A DNA stretch of 64,000 bases from Bradyrhizobium sp. NFR13 (lineage in GTDB: Bacteria > Pseudomonadota > Alphaproteobacteria > Rhizobiales > Xanthobacteraceae). The notes beneath the pieces were generated by a model. The model searched no databases. It was not told the origin of the DNA and was given only the letters and a program-made list of their open reading frames with translations. Made by a program: the position numbers and the translations under genes. The stretch is from positions 558,001-622,000 of the forward strand of contig NZ_FOTP01000001.1 of NCBI RefSeq assembly GCF_900114605.1, given 5' to 3'. This document shows positions 32,539-41,930 of the stretch, in pieces (the first letter of the stretch is position 1; each line of letters begins with the position of its first letter).

Positions 32539-33768
32539 ATGCTGCGAATGTCTGTGCGATTCACAATTCTCGTTGCAGCATCTGCCCTTATCTCCTTCAC
32601 CTCCCCCGCCTCCGCGCAGCGCGCAGCGTCCTGTCATGGCGGCCAGAGCTTCGACCAATTCCTTGCCGGGCTGAAACAGCAGGCTGTCGCTAGCGGGGTA
32701 TCGCAGCGCGCGATGGCGGAAGCGGCGCCCTATCTCGTCTACGATCAGGGCATCGTCAATCGCGACCGCGGGCAGCGGGTGTTCGGGCAGTTGTTCACGC
32801 AATTTGCCGGACGCATGGCGGCGGATTACCGGATGCAGAACGGGCAGCTCAAGATCAAGGCGAACGCCGCAGCCTTTGCGCGCGCCGAGAAGGAATATGG
32901 CGTGCCGCCGGCCGTCATCGCGGCGTTCTGGGCACTGGAGAGCGACTTCGGGGTGCAGATGGGCAATCTGCAGACGCTACGCTCGCTGGTGTCGCTGGCC
33001 TATGACTGCCGGCGCTCGAAGATGTTTCAGGACGAGACCATCGCCGCGCTGAAGATCATCGATCGCGGTGACCTGTCGCCGGCCGAGATGATCGGCTCAT
33101 GGGCCGGCGAACTCGGCCAGACGCAGTTCCTGCCGACGCACTACTTCAACTATGCCGTCGACTACGACGGCGATGGCCATCGTAATTTGCTGCGCAGCCC
33201 CGCCGACGTGATCGGCTCGACGGCGCATTACATTTCCACGGGCCTTAAATGGCGGCGCGGCGAACCATGGCTGCAGGAGGTGCGCGTCACCGAGAACGTA
33301 CCTTGGGATCAGGCCGATCTCACCATTCAACTGCCGCGCGCCAAATGGGCGTCATTCGGCGTCAGCTATCCCGATGGACGGCCGCTGCCGAACGACAGCA
33401 TGCCGGCCTCGCTGCTACTGCCGATGGGCCGGCACGGTCCCGCTTTCCTCGCTTACGCGAATTTCGCCGCCTATACCGAATGGAATAATTCGCTGATCTA
33501 TTCGACCACCGCGGCCTATCTCGCCACCCGCATCAATGGCGCCTCCAAGATGCGGCAGCCCTCCGCCCCTGTCGCGCAGCTGTCACACCCCGAACTTCGC
33601 GAGCTGCAGCAACTGCTGGCGAAGCGCGGCTTCAATGTCGGCAAGATCGACGGCATCCTCGGCCAGCAGAGCCGCACGGCGGTCAAGGCCATGCAGGTCA
33701 AGTTCGGCCTGCCCGCGGACTCCTGGCCGACGGCTGAATTGTTGGCGGCGCTGAAATCCGGGCGCTAG
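32539..33768 (+). CDS. Lytic murein transglycosylase (MltB family)
   Basis: A 409-aa periplasmic enzyme that cleaves peptidoglycan strands with formation of 1,6-anhydro-muramic ends. A signal peptide (RFTILVAASALISFTSPASAQ) is followed by the SLT-like domain: the catalytic Glu is in FWALESDFG, then GDLSPAEMIGSWAGELGQTQ and LPTHYFNYAVDYDGDG. Residues about 345-405 form a peptidoglycan-binding domain (LQQLLAKRGFNVGKIDGILG). The ATG at 32539 has GGAGAGG 8 bases upstream; a longer frame from 32491 runs through a repeat and is rejected. Confidence 0.9.
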   Translation: MLRMSVRFTILVAASALISFTSPASAQRAASCHGGQSFDQFLAGLKQQAVASGVSQRAMAEAAPYLVYDQGIVNRDRGQRVFGQLFTQFAGRMAADYRMQNGQLKIKANAAAFARAEKEYGVPPAVIAAFWALESDFGVQMGNLQTLRSLVSLAYDCRRSKMFQDETIAALKIIDRGDLSPAEMIGSWAGELGQTQFLPTHYFNYAVDYDGDGHRNLLRSPADVIGSTAHYISTGLKWRRGEPWLQEVRVTENVPWDQADLTIQLPRAKWASFGVSYPDGRPLPNDSMPASLLLPMGRHGPAFLAYANFAAYTEWNNSLIYSTTAAYLATRINGASKMRQPSAPVAQLSHPELRELQQLLAKRGFNVGKIDGILGQQSRTAVKAMQVKFGLPADSWPTAELLAALKSGR

Positions 33769-33820
33769 AGCCTGATTTATCTGATCTGAGAAACGGTATC
33801 CACATCTCGGGATCACGCTC
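33768..33820. repeat. Intergenic palindromic repeat, GATCATGCTC family (copy 2, degenerate)
   Basis: GAGCCTGAT (33768-33776) and ATCACGCTC (33812-33820) form imperfect ends. The inside shares ACGGTATCCAC..CGGGATCA with the copy at 6572-6641. Confidence 0.65.
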
Positions 33821-33956
33821 GAAATTTCTTCTCTTTTGTAAGGCTGGGGCGGTTGAATTCGGCTGGCCGCGCCCCAAGTCCATGCAGCAGCATCTTTCTT
33901 GACCCTTCCGGGTCGTCACCGCTGCGCAGCCGCAATCGACCGAAAAAGAGCATCAC

Positions 33957-34457
33957 ATGTCATTTTACGATTCCGCCGTGCCTGCCTATCTGCAGATGCT
34001 CGGCAGCCTCTCCGCCATTCTCGACAAGGCTGAGGCCCACGTCACCGCGAAAAAGATCGAGCCGGAAGCCTTGCTCGGCGCCCGGCTCTATCCCGACATG
34101 CTGCCGCTCTCTCGCCAGGTTCAGGTCGCCTGCGACCAGGCGATGCGTGGTTGCGCCCGGCTCACCCAGAACGAACCTCAGTCGGTGCCGGACACCGAGA
34201 AAACCTTCGGCGAATTGAAACAGCGTCTGGCCAAGGCGATGGACTATGTGAAGGGCTTCACGCCGGCTCAATTCGAAGGCGCCGACGCACGCGAGGTCAC
34301 GTTTCCGATCGGCGGCGGCAAGACAACGACCATGACGGGCCAGCAGTATCTGAGCAGCTTCTCGCTGCCGAACTTCTACTTCCACGTCGCTATCGCCCAC
34401 GGCATTCTCCGGCATAGCGGCATCGAGATCGGCAAGCGCGACTTCCTCGGCGCGTAG
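33957..34457 (+). CDS. DUF1993 protein
   Basis: A 166-aa protein of the DUF1993 family, which has the four-helix DinB-like fold. Typical blocks are SAVPAYLQMLGSLSAILDKA, LYPDMLPLSRQVQVACD and LPNFYFHVAIAHGILRH. Two His (HVAIAH) and one more near the C-terminus may bind a metal, as in DinB-like proteins. Function unknown. It stands alone between the MltB-like and NemA-like genes. Confidence 0.85.
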   Translation: MSFYDSAVPAYLQMLGSLSAILDKAEAHVTAKKIEPEALLGARLYPDMLPLSRQVQVACDQAMRGCARLTQNEPQSVPDTEKTFGELKQRLAKAMDYVKGFTPAQFEGADAREVTFPIGGGKTTTMTGQQYLSSFSLPNFYFHVAIAHGILRHSGIEIGKRDFLGA

Positions 34458-34640
34458 TAAGCCGGACCATCACCAAAGGATATTCGGCTACTGGCTGACC
34501 GATAGAGAGATCATGATCATTCAATCCGTCATCGCCACGATTGTTTTATCCTGAACCAACGACATACAGCGCAGCGGTATTGCCAATGCGCTGCATGATG
34601 CCCAATTCGACTTCACCTTTCATCGACTGGATCATTCCTC

Positions 34641-35741
34641 ATGAGCACGTCCAAACTCTTCGAACCCTACAAGCTTGGTGCGAACACGCTGACCAATCGC
34701 ACTGTGATGGCGCCGCTGACGCGCAATCGCGCATTGCCGGGCAACGTGCCGAACCCGCTGGCGATCGAATATTATAGCCAGCGTGCCAGCGCCGGCCTTC
34801 TGGTAACCGAAGGCACACCCGTCTCGCAGCAGGGCCAGGGCTATCAGGACGTCCCGGGCATCTACACCAAGGAGCAGATCGCCGGCTGGAAGAAGGTGAC
34901 CGAGGCCGTACATGCCAAGGGCGGTCATATCTATATGCAGATCTGGCACGTCGGCCGCATCTCGCATGTCAGCCTGCAGCCGAATGGCGGCGCGCCGGTG
35001 GCCCCTTCCGCGATCCGCGCCAACACCAAGACCTTCGTCAACAATACCTTCACCGACGTCTCGGAGCCCCGCGCGCTGGAGCTGGGCGAAATTCAAGGCG
35101 TCATCGACAGTTTCGCACGCGGCGCTGCCAATGCGGTCGAAGCCGGTTTCGACGGCGTGGAGATTCATGGCGCCAACGGTTATCTGCTTGAGCAATTCGC
35201 GCGTGACAGCACCAACAAGCGCACCGACGCCTATGGCGGTTCGCTCGAGAACCGCGCCAAGCTGATGCTGGAAGTGGCCGCGGCAGTTGCCAAGGAAATC
35301 GGCGGCGACAGAACCGGTATCCGCATCTCGCCGGTGACGCCGGCCAACGATGCCGCCGCCGACACGCAGGCGCAAAAGCTGTTCGACTACATCACCGACG
35401 GGCTCAGCGCCGAGAAGCTGGTCTATCTACATGTCGTCGAAGGCGCGACCGGCGGTCCGCGCGATGTCGCACCATTCGACTATGCCAGCCTGCGCAAGCG
35501 CTTCAAGGGCACATATATCGCCAATAACGGCTTCGATCTCGCACTCGCCAACAAGGTTCTCGAAGCGAACGCTGCTGACCTGATCGCGTTCGGCAAGCCG
35601 TTCATCTCGAATCCGGATCTGGTCGAGCGCCTGAAGACCGGCGCGCCACTCAACGATGCCGACAAGGCGACGTTCTATGGTGGCGGCGCCAAGGGCTACA
35701 CGGATTATCCGGTGCTGGGCGCGAAGCAGGCAGCGGAGTAA
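34641..35741 (+). CDS. Alkene reductase, old yellow enzyme family (NemA-like)
   Basis: FMN-dependent ene-reductase of 366 aa that reduces activated C=C bonds of electrophiles such as N-ethylmaleimide and nitrate esters. The flavin region MAPLTRNRA, the His-Asn substrate pair with its Tyr in EIHGANGYLLEQF, and YGGSLENRAKLMLEV are present in order. No NemR-type regulator is adjacent. A strong terminator lies at 35806-35836. Confidence 0.92.
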   Translation: MSTSKLFEPYKLGANTLTNRTVMAPLTRNRALPGNVPNPLAIEYYSQRASAGLLVTEGTPVSQQGQGYQDVPGIYTKEQIAGWKKVTEAVHAKGGHIYMQIWHVGRISHVSLQPNGGAPVAPSAIRANTKTFVNNTFTDVSEPRALELGEIQGVIDSFARGAANAVEAGFDGVEIHGANGYLLEQFARDSTNKRTDAYGGSLENRAKLMLEVAAAVAKEIGGDRTGIRISPVTPANDAAADTQAQKLFDYITDGLSAEKLVYLHVVEGATGGPRDVAPFDYASLRKRFKGTYIANNGFDLALANKVLEANAADLIAFGKPFISNPDLVERLKTGAPLNDADKATFYGGGAKGYTDYPVLGAKQAAE

Positions 35742-35748
35742 GTACGCC

Positions 35749-35797
35749 GTCATTCCGGGGCGCACACGCATCTTTGCGGGTGCGAACCCGGAATGAC
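35749..35797. repeat. Intergenic hairpin repeat, CATTCCGGG family (copy 3)
   Basis: Arms GTCATTCCGGG (35749-35759) and CCCGGAATGAC (35787-35797) are identical to those at 29158 and 29185. It lies 7 bp after the NemA-like gene. Confidence 0.75.
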
Positions 35798-35805
35798 AGC
35801 AAGAG

Positions 35806-35836
35806 AAAAGGCCGGGATCGCTCCCGGCCTTTTTTG
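35806..35836. terminator. Rho-independent terminator, bidirectional
   Basis: GGCCGGGA (35810-35817) and TCCCGGCC (35822-35829) form a perfect stem with a 4-base loop. TTTTTTG follows on the + strand, and an A-run on the other side makes it usable by the glp operon as well. Confidence 0.85.
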
Positions 35837-35855
35837 TTTGTTCAGAAAGCTCGTC

Positions 35856-37646
35856 TTAGTTCGACGCGCGCTTCTGCGGCGGAGTCGCGGGCCACGACTT
35901 GATCAGCGTGTCGTAGTCCACCGTCTCGCCCTTCGGCTTCTCGTTGGCCAGCTTGCGCTGGGGCGCGATGTTGCCGTCCTTGGCGGACTTCGCATACCAG
36001 AACTCGGCGGTTTCCTTCTTGTTCAGCTTCGGTCCACATTCGCCCTGAACCTTGGATCGTTCAAGACGTTCGAGCACCGAATCCTGCGCTGCGGCCAGCG
36101 AGTCCATCGCCTGTTGCGGGGTCTTCGCACCGGACGATGCGTCGCCGATGTTCTGCCACCACAACTGTGCCAGCTTCGGATAGTCCGGGATGTTGTTTCC
36201 GGTCGGCGACCACTGCACACGGGCTGGCGAACGATAGAACTCGACCAGACCGCCGAGCTTCGGCGCACGTTCGGTGAACGACTTGTCCCAGATGTCGCTC
36301 TCACGGATGAAAGTGAGACCGACATGGCTCTTCTTCAGTGACACCGTCTTCGAGGTGATGAACTGCAGATAGAGCCAGGCTGCCTTGCGGCGATCGGCCG
36401 GGGTCGACTTGAGCAGCGTGCCCGAACCGACGTCCTGATAGCCGAGCTTCATGCCTTCCTTCCAGTACGAGCCATGCGGCGAGGGGGCCATGCGCCACTT
36501 CGGCGTACCGTCGGCATTCATGACCGCAAGGCCTGGCTTCACCATGTCGGCGGTGAAGGCGGTGTACCAGAACATCTGCTGGGCGATATTGCCCTGCGCC
36601 GGCACCGGCCCCGACTCCGAGAAGGTCATGCCTTGCGCCTGCGGCGGAGCATACTTCTTCATCCAGTCGAGGTATTTCGCGATCGAGTAGACCGCTGCCG
36701 GACCGTTGGTATCGCCGCCGCGCTCGACGGAGGAGCCGACCGGACGACAGCCTTCCATGCGAATGCCCCACTCATCGACGGGCAGACCGTTCGGAAGACC
36801 CCTGTCGCCATTGCCGGCCATCGATAGCCAGGCGTCGGTGAAACGCCAGCCGAGCGACGGATCCTTCTTGCCGTAGTCCATGTGGCCATAGACCTTGACG
36901 CCGTTGATCTCCTTGATGTCGTTGGTGAAGAACTCGGCAATATCTTCATAGGCCGACCAGTTCACGGGCACGCCGAGATCGTAGCCATATTTGGCCTTGA
37001 ACTTGGCCTTGTAGTCGGGATTGGTGAACCAGTCGTACCGGAACCAGTAAAGGTTGGCGAACTGCTGGTCGGGCAGTTGATACATCTTCTTGTCCGGCGC
37101 GGTGGTGAAGGACGTTCCAATGAAGTCCTTGACGTCGAGCGTCGGGCTGGTGACGTCCTTGCCTTCTGCGGTCATGTAGTCCGACAGCGCGATGGTCTGG
37201 CCGTAGCGGAAATGCGTGCCGATCAGGTCGGAGTCATTGATCCAGCCGTCATAGACGTTCTTGCCGGACTGCATCTGGGTCTGCAGCTTCTCGACCACGT
37301 CGCCTTCCTGGATCAGGTCGTGCTTCAGCTTGATGCCGGTGATTTCGGAGAACGCCTTGGCCAGTGTGCGCGATTCATATTCGTGCGTGGTGATGGTTTC
37401 GGAGACGATGTTGATCTCCATTCCCTTGAACGGCTGAGCCGCCTTCTCGTACCACTGCAGTTCTTTCAGCTGCTCTGCCTTCGACAGCGTGGATGGCTGG
37501 AATTCGCTGTCGATCCACTTCTGAATGGTGGCGTCGTCGGCCTTGGCCGGCGCGGCGAGCAACGCAGCCGCCGTGATCAACGCAGCAGCGCTGGTCATCA
37601 TGATATGGCGCGTCGGGCGACGTGCCTGTGTCGTCAGGTGCCTCAT
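35856..37646 (-). CDS. glpV: Glycerol ABC transporter substrate-binding protein
   Basis: Periplasmic binding protein of 596 aa. A twin-arginine-like start (RRPTRHIMMTSAAALITAAA) ends in LLAAPAKADD. The rest is the large extracellular solute-binding family 1 fold, matching GlpV of Rhizobium leguminosarum by length and operon position. The ATG at 37646 has GGGAGGAAG upstream, a very strong ribosome site, as expected for the abundant binding protein. It is the last gene of the operon and is followed by a terminator. Confidence 0.9.
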   Translation of the reverse strand: MRHLTTQARRPTRHIMMTSAAALITAAALLAAPAKADDATIQKWIDSEFQPSTLSKAEQLKELQWYEKAAQPFKGMEINIVSETITTHEYESRTLAKAFSEITGIKLKHDLIQEGDVVEKLQTQMQSGKNVYDGWINDSDLIGTHFRYGQTIALSDYMTAEGKDVTSPTLDVKDFIGTSFTTAPDKKMYQLPDQQFANLYWFRYDWFTNPDYKAKFKAKYGYDLGVPVNWSAYEDIAEFFTNDIKEINGVKVYGHMDYGKKDPSLGWRFTDAWLSMAGNGDRGLPNGLPVDEWGIRMEGCRPVGSSVERGGDTNGPAAVYSIAKYLDWMKKYAPPQAQGMTFSESGPVPAQGNIAQQMFWYTAFTADMVKPGLAVMNADGTPKWRMAPSPHGSYWKEGMKLGYQDVGSGTLLKSTPADRRKAAWLYLQFITSKTVSLKKSHVGLTFIRESDIWDKSFTERAPKLGGLVEFYRSPARVQWSPTGNNIPDYPKLAQLWWQNIGDASSGAKTPQQAMDSLAAAQDSVLERLERSKVQGECGPKLNKKETAEFWYAKSAKDGNIAPQRKLANEKPKGETVDYDTLIKSWPATPPQKRASN

Positions 37647-37707
37647 AACTTCCTCCCTCACTTCTGTTTCAGACCCGGGTTCATCCCGGGACTGCAGTCC
37701 AAGCCGG

Positions 37708-38037
37708 TCAGACGGTGCGAAAGATCGCCACCGCCGAGACCAACGAAATCAGTGTCGCGAACCACAGGTTCGAAATTTCAACGCCCTCCTCACCGATCGG
37801 CAATGTCGCGACCGGATCGCTACCGATGAAGCCGATCCAGAGCAGGTGGATAACGGCCGCGGCGATCAATGACAGGAACAGCCGGTCGCCGCGCGTGGTT
37901 GGAATGCGCAGGATGCCGATACGCTCGGCTTCGGGATAGGCGACTGCGAGCCATGTCATGGTGCCGAGCGTAAGCGCCAGCAGGCCGAAGAAGATCGCCG
38001 TCGGCGGCGTCCAGGCCATCCATGCGATGTTTTCCAT
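37708..38037 (-). CDS. DUF2160 small membrane protein of the glycerol operon
   Basis: A 109-aa protein with three hydrophobic spans (about 11-33, 53-72, 89-107), matching DUF2160. It lies 9 bp after glpQ and 61 bp before glpV, so it is co-transcribed with the transporter. It may be an accessory membrane subunit; no function has been shown. Confidence 0.82.
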   Translation of the reverse strand: MENIAWMAWTPPTAIFFGLLALTLGTMTWLAVAYPEAERIGILRIPTTRGDRLFLSLIAAAVIHLLWIGFIGSDPVATLPIGEEGVEISNLWFATLISLVSAVAIFRTV

Positions 38038-38046
38038 GGCGCCCTC

Positions 38047-38853
38047 CTAGACCCGGCCAAGCGCGAAACCGCGCGCGATGTAATTGCGGACGAACCAGAT
38101 GACGAGCGCGCCGGGAATGATGGTCAGCACACCAGCGGCGGCGAGCAGGCCCCAATCCATGCCGGAAGCTGACACAGTGCGCGTCATCACCGCCGAGATC
38201 GGCTTGGCATTCACCGAGGTCAGCGTGCGCGCAAGCAACAGTTCGACCCAGGAGAACATGAAGCAGAAGAAGGCAGCGACGCCGATGCCCGATGCGATCA
38301 GTGGCACGAGAATCTTCACGAAGAACTTCGGGAATGAGTAGCCATCGAGAAACGCCGTCTCATCGATCTCGCGCGGCACGCCGGACACGAACCCTTCGAG
38401 GATCCACACCGCAAGTGGCACGTTGAACAGGCAATGCGCCAGTGCAACCGCCCAAGGCGTATCGAACAGGCCGATGGCCGAATAGAGATTGAAGAACGGC
38501 AGCGCAAACACCGCAGGCGGCGCCATCCGGTTCGACAGAAGCCAGAAAAACAGGTGCTTGTCGCCGAGGAAACGATAGCGCGAGAACGCATAGGCCGCGG
38601 GCAGCGCGAAGGAGATCGACAGGATGGTGTTGATGATGACGTATTTCAGCGAGTTGATGTAGCCGGAATACCAGCTCTCGTCGGTGAAGATGCGGATGTA
38701 GTTGGCCAGCGTCGGCTGATGCGGCCACAGCGTCATCGTCGAGACGATCTCGTTATTGGTCTTGAAGCTCATATTGACGAGCCAATAGATCGGCAGCAGC
38801 AGGAAGATCAAAAACAGCGTCAGGATAATGCGGCGTCCGGGGATCGTATGCAT
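38047..38853 (-). CDS. glpQ: Glycerol ABC transporter permease
   Basis: Inner-membrane permease of 268 aa, six spans, family BPD_transp_1 (MalG/UgpE-like). The EAA-type loop that contacts the ATPases reads REIDETAFLDGYSFPKFFVKIL. The ATG at 38853 overlaps the glpP stop by one base (TGATG). A longer frame is rejected for that reason. Confidence 0.9.
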   Translation of the reverse strand: MHTIPGRRIILTLFLIFLLLPIYWLVNMSFKTNNEIVSTMTLWPHQPTLANYIRIFTDESWYSGYINSLKYVIINTILSISFALPAAYAFSRYRFLGDKHLFFWLLSNRMAPPAVFALPFFNLYSAIGLFDTPWAVALAHCLFNVPLAVWILEGFVSGVPREIDETAFLDGYSFPKFFVKILVPLIASGIGVAAFFCFMFSWVELLLARTLTSVNAKPISAVMTRTVSASGMDWGLLAAAGVLTIIPGALVIWFVRNYIARGFALGRV

Positions 38854-39755
38854 CAGACCGCTCCCTCGGGTTTCGTGTGATCGACGCCGGCATTGGTCAT
38901 CACGGTGTAGAACACCCAGCACACGATCAGCACGATCAGGTTATAGACCAGCGACAGCGCGGCAGCCTTGCCGAGATCGAACTGTCCGAGCGCGATCTTG
39001 ACCAATTCGATGGACACGAAGGTGGTTGAATTGCCAGGGCCTCCGCCGGTGACCACGAAAGGCTCGGTATAGATCATGAAGCTATCCATGAAGCGCAGCA
39101 GCACGCCAATCAGCAGCACGCGGTTGAGCTTCGGCAACTGGATGGCACGAAACACTGCCCAGCGTGAGGCTCCATCGATCTGCGCTGCCTGATAATAGGC
39201 ATCAGGGATCGACTTCAGCCCGGCGTAACACAAAAGAGCGACGAGGCTGGTCCAATGCCAGACATCCATCACGATGACCGTGGCCCAGGCATCGAACTCG
39301 TTCGACACATAATTGTAGTCGATGCCCATGTGATTGAGCGTATAGCCGAGCAGACCAATGTCGGGACGCCCGAATATCTGCCAGATGGTGCCGACCACAT
39401 TCCATGGAATCAGCAATGGCAGCGCGAGGATCACAAGACACGCGGCAACGCGCCAGCCCTCGCGCGGCATCGACAGCGCGACGAGAATGCCGAGCGGCAC
39501 TTGAATGGTGAGGATAATCGCAGAGAAAGCCAGATTGCGCAGCAGCGAGGCGAAGAAGCGACTGCCGAGATCGCTGGAGGGATCGAGCAGCTCCTTGAAC
39601 CAGCCCACGCCATTCCAGAAGAACTGGTTGTTGCCGAAGGTGTCCTGCACCGAATAGTTCACCACCGTCATCAGCGGCAGCACCGCGGAGAACGCCACGA
39701 TGAGAAAGACCGGCAGGACGAGGAACCAGGCTTTTTGATTGACGGTCTTGTCCAT
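38853..39755 (-). CDS. glpP: Glycerol ABC transporter permease
   Basis: Permease of 300 aa, six or more spans (MalF/UgpA-like), with the EAA-type loop YYQAAQIDGASRWAVFRAIQ. The ATG at 39755 overlaps the glpT stop by one base. It forms the channel with GlpQ. Confidence 0.9.
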   Translation of the reverse strand: MDKTVNQKAWFLVLPVFLIVAFSAVLPLMTVVNYSVQDTFGNNQFFWNGVGWFKELLDPSSDLGSRFFASLLRNLAFSAIILTIQVPLGILVALSMPREGWRVAACLVILALPLLIPWNVVGTIWQIFGRPDIGLLGYTLNHMGIDYNYVSNEFDAWATVIVMDVWHWTSLVALLCYAGLKSIPDAYYQAAQIDGASRWAVFRAIQLPKLNRVLLIGVLLRFMDSFMIYTEPFVVTGGGPGNSTTFVSIELVKIALGQFDLGKAAALSLVYNLIVLIVCWVFYTVMTNAGVDHTKPEGAV

Positions 39756-40840
39756 CACGCACCCCCTTCAACAAGGCGGCTGTCGGCATAAACGTGCACC
39801 CGCGACGGGTCGAACACCAGCCCGACATCGCCACCCGGGACCGAAAATCCCTGGGGTACGCGCGCAGCGAATTTGACGCCGCCGATGCGGACGCGCGCAA
39901 AACTCACGCGGCCGAGATCGTCGACGCGTTCGACTTGCGCCAGCAGCAAGCCCGGCGCGGGCGTCGCAACATGGACGAATTCGGGGCGAACGCCGATTTC
40001 GATTGTGGCACCTGCTGGCAACTTGTCGTAGCTGCGCTGCAGCGCGATGACGTGCCCCCCAATGCGCGCTTCGCGCCCGCTCACTTCGGCGGGGACAATA
40101 TTCATGCCGGGCGAGCCGATGAAATAGCCGACGAATGTATGCGCGGGCTTGTCGAATAGCTCTTGCGGCGTACCGGACTGCACGACACGGCCGTCATGCA
40201 TCACGACCACCGTATCGGCAAAGGTCAGCGCTTCGGTCTGGTCGTGGGTGACGTAGATCATCGTCAGATCGAGCGCGCGGTGCAGCGCCTTGAGCTTCGA
40301 GCGCAATTCCCACTTCAGCGCCGGATCGATCACCGTCAGCGGCTCGTCGAACAGTACCGCAGCGACGTCGGAGCGCACCAGGCCACGGCCGAGCGAGATC
40401 TTCTGCTTAGCGTCAGGCGTCAGCCGTGTCGCCTTGCGGTTGAGATAGGGCGTGAGATCGAGCAACTCGCCGATCTCGGCCACGCGTGCGTCGATCTGCG
40501 CCTTCGGCACGCCGCGATTCTTCAGCGGAAAGGCAAGATTCTCGCCGACAGTCATCGTGTCGTAGATGACCGGAAACTGGAACACCTGCGCGATGTTGCG
40601 CTTCTGCGTCGATAGAGGCGTGATATCCTTGCCGTCGAACAGGATCTTACCACGCGTCGGCGTGACGATGCCGGATATCAGGTTCAGGAGCGTGGTCTTG
40701 CCGCAGCCGGACGGGCCGAGCAGCGCATATGCGCCGCCTTGCCGCCAGGTCATGGAGATCGGCTTGAGCGCAAATGATTCCGGGGCGGCATCATTGCCGC
40801 TATAGGACTGCGCGAGATCGACGAGATCGATGCGGGCCAT
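39755..40840 (-). CDS. glpT: Glycerol ABC transporter ATP-binding protein (degenerate signature)
   Basis: ATPase of 361 aa, MalK-like with a C-terminal regulatory domain. Walker A is GPSGCGKTT (42-50), Walker B AVLFDEP (161-167), and the switch His is H199 in YVTHDQ. The signature motif, normally LSGGQ, is LTPDAKQ (140-146). So its own ATP-binding face is intact, while the signature it offers the partner is not. The ATG at 40840 has GGGAGCG upstream. Name by operon match to the rhizobial glycerol system. Confidence 0.88.
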   Translation of the reverse strand: MARIDLVDLAQSYSGNDAAPESFALKPISMTWRQGGAYALLGPSGCGKTTLLNLISGIVTPTRGKILFDGKDITPLSTQKRNIAQVFQFPVIYDTMTVGENLAFPLKNRGVPKAQIDARVAEIGELLDLTPYLNRKATRLTPDAKQKISLGRGLVRSDVAAVLFDEPLTVIDPALKWELRSKLKALHRALDLTMIYVTHDQTEALTFADTVVVMHDGRVVQSGTPQELFDKPAHTFVGYFIGSPGMNIVPAEVSGREARIGGHVIALQRSYDKLPAGATIEIGVRPEFVHVATPAPGLLLAQVERVDDLGRVSFARVRIGGVKFAARVPQGFSVPGGDVGLVFDPSRVHVYADSRLVEGGA

Positions 40841-40841
40841 G

Positions 40842-41930
40842 TTACGCTCCCTGCACAGTGTTGGGAGCGGCAACCAGACGGTCGCTGCCATCGAAGACGA
40901 ACAGATTGGCGGGATCGAGCACGGCGTCGAGCATGTGGCCGGGCAGGAATTCATGAACGCCCTGCAGCACCGCAACCCAATTCGACGCGTCGCGTTTCAG
41001 ATGGACGAAGCTTTCCGACCCGGTGATTTCGGTCACGGTCACTTCCGCTGGAAATGCATGCCGTCCGGCGAGACCACTGGCGACTTCGAGCTGATGTGCG
41101 CGGAAGCCAACGCGATAGCTGCCGTCGGCGAGGTTTGCGTAGAGGCCACTGGCGGGCGCGGTCGCACCGCCCGCGTAATGCACGGTGCCATTCTTCTTCT
41201 CGATCACCACCAGATTAAGCGGCGGATCGGAAAACACTTCGGCAGCCTTGAGCGTCTCGGGATGGCGATAGACCTTGGAGGTCTGGCCGACCTGCAGAAC
41301 CTGACCTTCCCACAGACACACGGTGCTGCCGCCCAGCAAAAGCGCTTCAGAGGGCTCCGTCGTGGCATAGACGAAGATCGCGCCGGAGGCCTCGAATATC
41401 CTCGGCAGTTCGGTGCGCAATTCCTCGCGCAGTTTGTAATCAAGATTGGCGAGCGGCTCGTCGAGCAGCACGAGATCGGCGCCCTTCACCAATGCACGCG
41501 CGATTGCCGTGCGCTGCTGCTGGCCGCCGGAGAGCTGCAATGGCGTACGCTTCAGATAGGGCTCGAGCTTGAGTAAGGCTGCGGCCTCGCGCACGCGGGT
41601 TTCGATCTCGGCCTTCGGCTTGCCCTGCACGCGCAGCGGCGAGGCGATGTTCTCATAGACCGTCAGCGAGGGGTAATTAATGAACTGCTGATAGACCATC
41701 GCCACGGATCGCTTGCGGATATCGAGTCCAGTAACGTCCTTGCCATCGACCAGCACGCGACCTTGGGTCGGCTTGTCGAGTCCGGCCAGCAGCCGCATGA
41801 TCGAGGTTTTGCCGGCCAGTGTTGGCCCGAGCAGCACGTTCAGGGTGCCGCGCTCCAGCGTCAGCGAGACGTCACGGATCGTTGTGACGCCATCCACCAT
41901 CTGCGAGACGTGATCAAGCGCAACGCTCAT
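40842..41930 (-). CDS. glpS: Glycerol ABC transporter ATP-binding protein (degenerate Walker A and H-loop)
   Basis: ATPase of 362 aa, MalK-like. The signature LSGGQ (133-137) and Walker B DLVLLDEP are intact. Walker A is GPTLAGKTS (35-43), with Leu in place of the third glycine, and the switch histidine is replaced by Thr (YATTEP, T191). It is therefore the complement of GlpT. It overlaps glpD by 4 bp (ATGA) and lies 1 bp before the glpT start. Confidence 0.88.
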   Translation of the reverse strand: MSVALDHVSQMVDGVTTIRDVSLTLERGTLNVLLGPTLAGKTSIMRLLAGLDKPTQGRVLVDGKDVTGLDIRKRSVAMVYQQFINYPSLTVYENIASPLRVQGKPKAEIETRVREAAALLKLEPYLKRTPLQLSGGQQQRTAIARALVKGADLVLLDEPLANLDYKLREELRTELPRIFEASGAIFVYATTEPSEALLLGGSTVCLWEGQVLQVGQTSKVYRHPETLKAAEVFSDPPLNLVVIEKKNGTVHYAGGATAPASGLYANLADGSYRVGFRAHQLEVASGLAGRHAFPAEVTVTEITGSESFVHLKRDASNWVAVLQGVHEFLPGHMLDAVLDPANLFVFDGSDRLVAAPNTVQGA

